Positions 55,980-64,000 of a stretch of DNA of 64,000 nucleotides are shown here, piece by piece. The translations under genes and the position numbers were made by a program. The stretch's first letter is position 1. Each line of letters starts with the position of its first letter. Below the pieces are notes generated by a model that ran no database searches, had not been told where the DNA came from, and saw nothing but the letters and a program-made list of their open reading frames with translations. The DNA comes from Girardinichthys multiradiatus (Eukaryota > Chordata > Actinopteri > Cyprinodontiformes > Goodeidae): contig NC_061800.1 of assembly GCF_021462225.1 (NCBI RefSeq), forward strand, positions 7,943,814-8,007,813. Direction: 5' to 3'.

Positions 55980-56325
55980 ATACTGATCAGGCATAACATT
56001 AATTATGGCCACTGTTAGTAGGTGGGAGATATTTGGCAGTAAGTGAACATTTTCTTCTAAATGCTGATTGGTTAGAAGAAGGAAAAAGGGCAAGAATAAG
56101 AATTTTAGTGAATTTGATGAGGGTCAGTTTATTATGGCTAGATGACTGGGTCAGAACATCTCTAGAACTGCAGCTGTCATGGGATTCACCTTGTCTGCTG
56201 TTGTTAATATGTATTAAAGTGCTCCAAGGAAGCAACTGTGGGGAAACAACGATACAGTTATGGGCTCTAGGCTCAGTAATGTACTTGGAGTGTGATCCAA
56301 CAGACGAGCCGGCTTTCTTACGATT
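55980..56325 (+). mobile_element. Tc1-like left-part remnant
   Basis: ACTGATCAGGCATAACATTA is the terminus of a well-known fish Tc1 type. Then ATGGCTAGATGACTGGGTCA, AGAACATCTCTAGAACTGC and GTGATCCAACAGACGAGCC follow the transposase start region. It stops before the catalytic core. Confidence 0.7.
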
Positions 56326-56483
56326 TCTTATTATATAGGTGGTTGGAATGTAGATTGACTGGTCAATTGAAAACTTTACTTTTTGGCTCAGGTCAATCAT
56401 CACCCCAACAAATAGGCACAGCGTCGGTATCACTGCATTCACTGACCCAGTCGGCTGATCAATCAGTCCATTCTACTCTTATT

Positions 56484-57670
56484 TGCAAACAGGTCCACAA
56501 AACACATGTGGACTAGTTGGTCCACATGTGTTTTCTCAAACTCCCATGAACCCTCGAGCACCCTGTAGAGGGTGTAGAGCTGGTCGGAATTAAAACCACA
56601 CTGCTCCTCCTGAAGCCGAGGTTCAACTATCGGCCAGACTCTCCTCTCCAATACCCTGGCATAGGCCTTACCAGGGAGGCTGAAGTGTGTGACCCCCCTG
56701 TAGTTGGAACAAACCCTCCAGTCCTCCTTCTTATGAAGGGGGACCCACCCCCTGGGTCTGGCAGTCCAGAGACACTGTCCCTAATTGCCATGCAGTGTTG
56801 AAGACGCGTGTCAGCCACAACAGCCCCAAAACATACCGAGATATGGGTTACTTAGGGCGGATCTCATCCACCCCTGAAGCCTTACCACCGTGGAGCTTTT
56901 TAAATGCCTCGGTGACTACAGCCTGGGTGATGAAAGAGTCCAACCCAGAGTCCCCAGCATCTGCCTTCACCAGGGAATGCATGACGGCAGGGTTGAGGAG
57001 ATCTTCAAGTACTCCTTCCACCGCCTGATTGTGTCTGCAGTCAAGGTCAGCAGCTCCCCACCACTGTAAACAGTATTGGCGAATCGCTTCAAAGCCGACA
57101 GGTAATTTTGGCGCCAAGTGCACTGATGCACAAATGCTTGAACATGGTGTTCATTATGAACAATCTGTTACTGCCACTGAAATCCAATTATGAAATCCAA
57201 TTCAGGTCAGGTAGGCCATTCCTCCCAATCACACCCCTCCAGATATCATTGTCATTTCCCATGTGGGCGTTAAAGTCATCCAGCAGAATGACAGAGTCTC
57301 CAAAAGGGGCACTACCCAGCATGCCCGACAGGGACTCCAAGAAGGCCAGGTTTTCTGTGCCACCACTCGACCAGTAGGCCGAAACAACAATCAGAGACCT
57401 GTCTCCGACATGAAGGTGCAGGGGTGAAACCCTCTCATCCACAGGGGTAAACCCCAACACAAGATGGCTGAGTTAGGGGGCGAGAAGCAAACCCACCCCA
57501 GAGTAGAAGAGAGTCCAACCTCCTTCGAAGAGCTGGGTTCCAGAGCCCACGCTGTGCATAGAGGTGAGCCTGACTATTTCTAGCCCGTATCTCTCGACCT
57601 TCGGCACAAGCTTAGGCTCTTTCCCCTCCAGCGAGGTGACATTCCACATTCCTATAGCCAGTTTAAGCAT
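56484..57670 (-). pseudogene. Rex3-like endonuclease and partial reverse transcriptase, broken
   Basis: Minus-strand pieces: MLKLAIGMWNVTSLEGKEPK (about 57,670), LGFTPVDERVSPLHLHVGD, then after a deletion DLLNPAVMHSLVKADAGDS, SFITQAVVTEAFKKLHGGK and EEQCGFNSDQLYTLYRVLEG. The piece ends at FVDL near 56,490. It has sense codons at the two places where the 22.7-kb copy has TAG stops, but carries its own frameshifts. No catalytic FADD box remains. Confidence 0.85.
56499..56534. repeat. Perfect 15-bp inverted repeat at the LINE border
   Basis: AAAACACATGTGGAC, spacer TAGTTG, GTCCACATGTGTTTT. One arm is genuine Rex3 sequence. The other is an extra inverted copy inserted in the reading frame (protein side EKTHVDQLVHMCFVDL). 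Confidence 0.93.
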
Positions 57671-58205
57671 CCGGAGACTGGGTTGTTGAGGTCTCCACCT
57701 TCATCTGCTGCCCAATCCTCTTTGCACTGGTCCCTCATGGTTCCCCCTGCAGGTGGTGGGCCCACTCGGGGATCCTTGCGTCTCTCGTTCAGGCTTGACC
57801 CAGCCGGGTCCTGTGAGGACTAACCCGGCCACCAGTCCTGACCCCAGGCCTGGCTCCAGGGTGGGACCACTGTACCAGGCGACTTCACGTGACTCATTCT
57901 AGTGGTTCTCATGAAAGCGTCTGACCTGTCACGCAGAGCCAGCTTGCCATGGGAGACCCTACCAGGGGCATTTAAGCCCCGGACGACATAGCCTTTAGGA
58001 TCATTCCAGCACTCAAACCCCTCCACCACGCTAAGGTGCCAGTTCAAGGAGGGACTATGTCTCTCGGCAGGCCTCAGAACGCCATGGGCTTCCCACTGAG
58101 GAGCTGGAGGAGGTGTCTGGGGAGAGGGAAGTCTGGGTGTCTTTACTGAGTCTGCTGCCCCCGCGATGCAGTTCTGGATGAAGCGGAAGACGGCGACGAC
58201 GAGTT

Positions 58206-58938
58206 TTGTCAGAAAGTGTGTTTAGCTTTGTCAAATCTCATGGTAGCATCTATATTGAATTGAATTTCAAATGATCAATGTTGGCTTGCTTTTATCCTGA
58301 TACTTTCTGGTGTCGTGTCTTTCCCATCTAATACATGCACAAAGACCCAAACAGCTACATAGTTTAAAAGACAATGGTTATCCATTGGACAAGGTCACCT
58401 TCTTTCATTCCTTCTTTGTCAGGGTCTGCACTACCATTCAGTTCATTCTTCTTCTGTTTTCACAAGAAAGCTTTCAATTCCTTGGAAATTATGTGCTACA
58501 GCTTGGTCCATATTTATTCCCCGCAGGTGTCCATCATTCCCTGCGATGTTTTTCAGGTAGATCGGACAAATAGCGAAGGACTTGATGGTGGGCCCAAGAG
58601 ACAGCTGCATACTTCTACTCCAAATATTTTCAGAAGAAAAATTTTTGCATGTTTATGTTCTTCAGGATCAAGCCGCAAAAGCACACATCTACTCCTCAGG
58701 GAGCTTAACTAGTGCTGATTTATATATTGCTTACCCTGAATATGTTACAAAACAGATTCAGCACATCATGCCGACTACAATTTTATTTTGTTTTATTTTA
58801 AAGCTACAATTTTTAAATCTATTTTATACAGTGGCCAGTAACCCATCAAAGGTGTGTGGGGGCTGTGGTTTTAAATAGTTTTTTTCTGTGCTGACTTTGA
58901 AGGTTGATGGGTGAACAATAATCTACAAAAATGGTCGG
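58206..58938. other. Intronic sequence between LINE and LTR element
   Basis: Small frames (58310-58573, 58374-58712, 58582-58878) have no domain. Nothing else recognised. Confidence 0.4.
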
Positions 58939-59450
58939 TGTTGGGAGTATGATTATTGATTGAATAATCTGGATCAATAATTATAATTACAAATCATAAT
59001 CTGACAAAATCTATTTCTTAACCATAAATCCTCATTTACAAATCGAGACCAGAGATATTTCTGGTGTTGTAATTGTGGCTCAACGCCTCTGACAATTACA
59101 ACCGTTGAATACTCCGTAATAGTTAATAACTATTGCCGGAGATGTCACTGTTTAATCGACCGTTTCTGCCGAAACGTGTGGAACTTGAACCTTATTTTGA
59201 CTGACACATCACTTTTTGCACACAATGAAACACCAAACGCTTTCTCTTTATCTATGTGAATATTTATTAATTTTCACCTACTCAACATGCAAAATTCTAC
59301 AAACACAGGGGTAACACATCTAAATAAGCAAAATCAACAAACGGTAGTGGGTATGTATTGAGTCAACCAGCAGTTTATGGCAAAACAGATGAAGGGAGAG
59401 GATATGAAAGGGGGGTGTGGTGATGACTGGTGGGGGGGTTGGAGTGCTGA
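58939..59450 (-). repeat. 3' LTR of the right-hand element (inner border uncertain)
   Basis: It matches the reverse complement of 1-609: the AT-rich end, GACCAGAGATATTTCTGGTG, CAATTACAACCGTTGAATAC, TAACTATTGCCGGAGATGTC and CCGAAACGTGTGGAACTT. Similarity fades beyond about 59,450, so the true length is unknown. Confidence 0.75.
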
Positions 59451-60282
59451 CTAAACTCATCCCTTTCTACATTGTTCAATGAGACAAATACAGGACAATA
59501 CATTCATATCATCATTACATTCTTTGGTCATCAGCTTTGGTAATCCTGAGACAAAATGAAACAATAACAGATATCGTACATATATATGTATATATAAAAA
59601 TAAAAGGAACAAAACAAAATCATGGTTCATAGCTTATTCATCCAACTTCTATTAGGCACTGGACCCTGGCTGTGTCGTTGGCAAAGGCGGTGCTATGAAC
59701 CGTGGGGGAATGAATGTGAGGGAATCAATCCTGACCTGTAAACGCTTAACCTGCTGGTATGCGGTGTGTAATCTAAAACGAATGGTTAAAACAGGTTTAG
59801 GCTTAAACCATTGGCTCTTCCGGATGATGATGGGTTTTAATAGGACTCCTGTCTCTAAACTATCTAGATGTGGAAAGAGGGAGAAAAGAATAAACGAATT
59901 GCAGTATTTAGGCTATAAGCCAGGTGTGTTTGTGGAGGTTGCAAGGTGTCCGTCGTGGTGGACTTAGGATTTCTCTACTAAGTTCAGCAGAACTAGGTCA
60001 ATGGGTATCTGTGCCTCGGTGGGACTGTCTACAGATGAACCAACCTCCTTTAACACGATTTTGTATGAACTCTCGGGCAACATGGGTGTGTCCATTACAT
60101 CATTCTTAAACACTTTTGTGAGGTCTGCTGTGCATGCAGTGTTATGGAAAATTATCGTGTCAACTTACAGTTTAAGACTGTGTCCTAGAAGGTAGTTATA
60201 TGTTTAACGGTTTCTGTTGAAGAAAGTTGTTAGTGATTAGTGCATGTTAGCGTGAATGAAACATGCACCTATTTAACTAGTC
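59451..60282. other. LTR-element 3' region, nothing identified
   Basis: It lies between the integrase-type frame and the recognised LTR. It may contain further LTR and polypurine-tract sequence. Short + strand frames here are not called. Confidence 0.35.
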
Positions 60283-61284
60283 CTATGCACTAGTCTCTCC
60301 TTTCCCGGACATTGAGACAAGCTCTGTTCTTGGGGAGGAGAGTTCGATGTAGGACTTCATCTGGTTCAGCCAAAGAGCAGCAGCTGGGATGATGGTGTCA
60401 ACCTTTTCTGACAAGCATCCAACCCACTTGATGAAGCTGCATGTCGCAGTTAGGAGGAATTTGTTACCTCCTGTTAATTTTGGAGCTGGTTCGACCCAGT
60501 TGGTCTGAAGGTGGAACCAAGGTAATGTAACCCCCCTTTGCTGAAGTGGAGGTTTACTGGTTGGCTGGGATGGCTGAAACTGGCGGCAGGTTAAACATCC
60601 TTTGATGTAGACCTGGGTGTCGTGAGACCTTGGAGGCCAGTGCGCCATCTGCTGGAGGGTGTGGAGTGTGGCTTTGTAGCTCCTATGGCACCCTACAGGA
60701 GAGTAATGGGCGTCGGATAACGTGACCCCCCTTTGGTCTGTTGGAACAATGTCCACAGCATGGGAGAGCTGTTTGATGCCAATCTGCACACTGGCTGTCT
60801 TGAGGAGAGGGCGGAGCCCGTCTACTGAAAGGAGTGTGTGGTTGTGTTGTGCCTCAGTTACAAAGGGGTCTTTTTGGCACAAACGGTCATACAGCTCTCT
60901 AATGGTTGATGGATGTCCCAGCCAGAATGCTAGTAGCACTTCTGGTATGAACATGGTTTCCAGGTGTACACCTTCCACCACTTTGAGGTTGTAAGTGTCC
61001 ACACCTGGGTTCTTTAAAGAGCCAAGCAATGCATGACCGCCTCTGGCAGGAGTTTCCTGGATGGCTGGGTGCAGCTGTGTCTCGGAGGTGCACATGACCG
61101 GCTCTGATGAGGGCCTGAGAGGTCCTTCGGGCTCCTCTAAGCTGGTGACCTGATTGGTCACAACAAATCGTTCACTGCGTGCACCCCGTGGGTTTTGCAC
61201 CTCCGCCTGGACCCAGAGTTGGTCCTGGTGGCAGTCAATGAGTGGGGCCAGCCACCAAGACAAAGGTCTTTGTTTAATGTGCAC
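60283..61284 (-). pseudogene. Integrase-type region of the LTR element
   Basis: Open for 333 codons. The zinc-binding motif is HYSPVGCH, then 29 residues, then CLTC (H-x6-H-x29-C-x2-C). After it WFHLQTNWVEPAPKL stands where a core domain usually has W...D.VEP. The expected catalytic aspartate is asparagine. Later LSSPRTELVS looks like an eroded second-aspartate region. The N-terminal third has no recognised domain. The copy is dead. Confidence 0.72.
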
Positions 61285-61697
61285 CTATAGATGGGGTGCA
61301 CCAGAGCCGTGTCTTCGGGTGTAATGTCCAGCTCCACCCAATTAGTGATGCATGATCGGTTTTGGGTGCAGCTGGTGATACTTACATCACGGAATTCAGC
61401 CTGAAGTGGTTTACTGAGGGAGAGCATGGCTCTACTCGCCTCCTCAAACGAGACCGAGAACCACAGGCTGATCTCTGATCCTGTTTTAAAATGGTACCTC
61501 AGTTTGACCTGTCCTCCTATACTGGTGAGATAGTGTAGGTAACCTATATGTTCATTATGGTTCAGTTTACCTAAGAACCTTGGAGCAATGATTTGTGGTG
61601 TTTCTCCTGGAGAAGTCCCAAGGGGTTCTTGGAGTTTCCCAGGTTTGTCTCCCCATCCGATCAGGTAGACTTTGATGGCTGTGGAGACTGGGTCCAC
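61158..61697 (-). pseudogene. Unidentified coding region of the LTR element
   Basis: 180 codons starting DPVSTAIKVYLIGWGDKPG. I recognise no protease or reverse transcriptase motif. It overlaps the integrase-type frame by a frameshift near 61,250, since the sense of the text continues from one frame to the other. Confidence 0.5.
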
Positions 61698-61703
61698 GCC
61701 TAG

Positions 61704-63647
61704 TCATGCTGACGGGAAGTTTGGGTCTGGTTTAACTAGGTCAGCTTCCTGTTTCAAGGGTTGTGGGGGCATGGTGGCCTGACGCACCGCTTCCGTCACC
61801 ATCTTATGCAAGGCCTCCTCCATCTCTTTCCCCATAATCCCTTCTGCGTGTGGGTTCCACCCTTTTCCATCAGGTTTACCTTTAGGCTTCAGGTGATGGT
61901 CAGGTCGTCTGTTCGACCGGACGTGGTCCTGCAACTTTGACTGTGGTTGGTATTCAGTACCACCCCCCCAGTCCGTCCAGCTGACCAAACCTATGTTGTT
62001 CCCTGAACCTGTTCTTCGCATAGGTTCTGGTTGAAGGCCTTTTCTGACCTTCTAATGCATGGCTGGTTCTTTCAGTCTGGACCTGTAAAACCCTAGCCTC
62101 GCTCTCCGATCCCTTGGTCGGGCGAGCACGTGTTTCCCACGCCATCTGAGCATATTTGCGGATCTCTTGCATGCTCATGGCCTTGGTTCTGCAATACATA
62201 GTCACATCGTATCGCACACTTTCATGAAGGTTGTGGAGGAACAGGGATTTAAAAGCATGTTCCTCCTCAATGCCTGGCGCATTGCGTCCTTGGAAGTAAA
62301 CGGCTCTCAAGCGCCGGTAATACTCCCTGGGTGCTTCGCTTTTCTTCTGCTGGATAGTGAAAGCACCAAGTGTGGTTGAGGCCCGGTCCGTGTACACAGA
62401 ATATTCCTCCCTTAAAGCTTCGCAAAGGGTTGAATAACGGTCTCGGACTGCGGGTGTCAGGCTCTCCATGAAAACATGGACGTTGTCTTCCAGATGAGCT
62501 TCAGTTTCTCCCATGCTGATGGGCAGTACAAATCTAGAAGACAGCGTTCCACTTCCCTAAGGTAATCATCAATGTTTGATTCTGCCTTATTAGGGTCGAA
62601 ACGCTCTATGTCTTTAGCAAGGGACTCAAGCTGGCGGGTGCGCAATCCCCTCTCAGGGATTGGTCCCGGCCCATCTGAGTCATCATCGGAGAGTCCACTC
62701 CGGCTGCACTCAGAGGGTATCGGTGCATCACGCCTCATCCTCGGAGGAGGCAGTGGAGGCTGCTCCCGGTATAACTGTGGGCCCTGTGGTTCCCGGACTC
62801 GGGTCCTGGGCAGCGGTTGAGGGCGGTAGGAGCCACCTGAATCCCAGGGGCGGCACTCCTGTCGCCGTGGCGGAGGTGAGGGATCGTAGAGGACCGTACT
62901 GCGAGTCACGTTTGACGGCTGCTCGCATCTGAACCGTGAACTATTTACACCTGCTGGGTCCCCAGCTAGGTACCGTTCATGGCTGCTGATTGCAGTGGGG
63001 TGGGGCACCGCACCACTGAACCTATTCTGACTACTTACCCCCGTTCTTACCTCGGTGGATGTCTGGGGAAACCCATGAGCCTGGAAAGGTAATCTCTGGA
63101 GAGCAGCTTCTACATCCTCCAGATCTGACCTGCAGGTTCTCTCAGGGTTTCGCAGGTGTGGCTCACCTCCAAAGGTTTCAACCTGTGAGGTGGGTTTCGG
63201 TTCGTCCCCCCATTCTTCCAGGGGGGGCGGGGTGGCATGGCTACCCTCTATTGCTTCCAATCTATTTCCCACTTCTGTTATTTCCCCTCGAAGGACATCC
63301 ACCGTCTGCAAAGTATCATTCAGCTCGAACTGCAGTTTAACGCGCTGGTCAACTTCCAACATTAACCTTCGCTGATACAACAGAGTGAGCTGTCCTAACA
63401 CATCTGAGACCCGTCTGTCCTTCGGTGGGTTTTTAATGACTTGGAGCAACTCCTGAATCCTGGCTTCACATTGCTCAATGCCATAATCATTGAGGCCTTT
63501 ACGCTCCTCGGGGGACAACAGAATCAATGACCCAATCACCTCTTGTGCCTGCATTCCTATGGGGTCCTCCACCATACACACATCTCCAGCTGCAGTCTGG
63601 GATGTTCCCTCCATCTTTGGCCCAAAATGCACAATGCACGCACACAA
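61704..63647 (-). pseudogene. gag of the LTR element, frameshifted twice
   Basis: Three frames join in order: 63,647-62,457 (396 codons), 62,514-61,954 and 62,021-61,704. The likely start is the second methionine (MEGTSQTAAGD). The first part is coiled-coil-like (about residues 45-135, QLTLLYQRRLMLEVDQRVKL), then proline/arginine-rich. The capsid-like part reads RFDPNKAESNIDDYLREVER and, after a one-base shift near 62,510, SLTPAVRDRYSTLCEALREE and REYYRRLRAVYFQG, the retrotransposon gag pattern. The second shift is at a run of seven G near 61,970. No zinc knuckle is visible. Confidence 0.72.
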
Positions 63648-63693
63648 ACTGTTTATTTATGAACCACCACTAAAGAAATTAGCAGCAATTCAA

Positions 63694-64000
63694 CAGGCTA
63701 AGCTATTCAGTGATTAACGATTGCTAAATTAATTAGCTGCACACAAACAGGCTAAGCTATTCAGTGATTAACGATTGCTAAATTAATTAGCTGCACACAA
63801 CAGGCTAAGCTGTTCAGTGATTAAGGATTGCTAAACTTAATTAGCTGCACACAACAGGCTAAGCTGTTCAGTGATTAAAGATTGCTAAACTTAATTAGCT
63901 GCACACAACAGGCTAAGCTGTTCAGTGATTAAGGATTGCTAAATTAATTAGCTGCACACAACAGGCTAAGCTGTTCAGTGATTAAAGATTGCTAAACTTA
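63694..64000. repeat. 53-54-bp tandem repeat, about 5.7 copies, continuing past the window
   Basis: Units start CAGGCTAAGCT at 63,694, 63,748, 63,801, 63,855, 63,909 and 63,962. Each has TTCAGTGATTAA.GATTGC, then TAAA..TTAATTAGCTGCAC. It lies just upstream of gag on the element strand, in the leader. Confidence 0.95.

Larger units (their letters stand above)
56484..58205. mobile_element. Rex3-like LINE copy with internal inversion (twin-priming shape)
   Basis: From 56,484 to 58,053 the Rex3 sequence runs on the minus strand: its first 5' bases at the right edge, then 5' UTR, endonuclease (LLDDFNAHMGND, IWRGVIGRNGLPDLN) and part of the reverse transcriptase at the left. From 58,048 to 58,205 the 3' end of the same family runs on the + strand (RDYVSRQ, LLSLLPPR, then the GACGACGAG tail). 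The halves share GGAGGG at the joint. A further deletion of about 0.6 kb relative to the 22.7-kb copy lies near 57,110. Confidence 0.88.
58939..64000 (-). mobile_element. LTR retrotransposon, Ty3/Gypsy-like, decayed; 5' end outside the window
   Basis: On the minus strand, from right to left: a tandem-repeat leader, gag (63,647-61,704), a region of unknown function (61,697-61,158), an integrase-type region (61,284-60,283), and an LTR ending at 58,939 with TGTTGGG (CCCAACA on the element strand). No reverse transcriptase is visible between gag and integrase, so the copy is internally deleted. The element's 5' LTR would lie right of 64,000. Confidence 0.75.

Noticed and set aside
63694..64000. 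Regular repeats that could suggest a CRISPR array
   Set aside because: The units are contiguous with no variable spacers, in a eukaryotic LTR element.

Overview
This window is vertebrate genomic DNA, almost certainly from a teleost fish. It has no operons and no dense coding. It holds short exons with GT/AG borders inside roughly 10-kb introns, many Tc1-like DNA transposons, fish-type non-LTR elements (Rex1-like, Rex3-like, L2-like), BEL/Pao-like and Ty3-like LTR elements, tRNA-derived SINEs and long AT or CA microsatellites. The species cannot be read from the sequence.

Two host genes are supported. (1) cask (calcium/calmodulin-dependent serine protein kinase, a MAGUK scaffold) runs on the + strand. 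Seven internal coding exons are visible: 17527-17629, 26983-27158, 36591-36713, 46988-47071, 47169-47268, an 18-nt microexon 47665-47682, and 49114-49235. They encode the C-terminal part of the CaM-kinase-like domain, with GFG in place of DFG, then the linker and the start of the first L27 domain. The 5' exons lie left of the window and the PDZ/SH3/guanylate-kinase exons right of it. (2) A gpr34-type rhodopsin-family receptor lies antisense in the cask intron upstream of the first visible exon (14184-15347, two coding exons). The same nesting is known in mammals.

Layout. 1-609: end of an LTR whose relative closes the window in opposite orientation. 610-13,975: decayed Tc1-like copies and an L2-like LINE cut by a Rex3 copy. 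14,184-15,347: gpr34. 17,527: first visible cask exon. 17.6-27.0 kb intron: Rex1-like LINE, SINE, and a Tc1-like element split by a nearly full-length Rex3 LINE. 27.2-36.6 kb intron: decayed BEL/Pao element split by a Rex1-like LINE. 36.7-47.0 kb intron: Tc1 remnants, then a 5.5-kb element with TTAA-like ends that holds several nested insertions, including a Tc1-like element with an intact 343-residue transposase frame. 47.0-49.2 kb: clustered cask exons. 49.2-58.9 kb: repeats, LINE fragments, and a Rex3 copy shaped like a twin-priming inversion. 58.9-64.0 kb: a decayed LTR retrotransposon on the minus strand with a 53-54-bp tandem repeat ahead of its gag.

I looked for an unknown gene system and did not find one. 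The points of interest are evolutionary: nested insertions that can be ordered in time by target-site duplications, fold-back inverted duplications inside LINE copies, the intact transposase frame, the cask microexon and the intron inside gpr34. Repeat family names come from remembered family sequences and were not searched.
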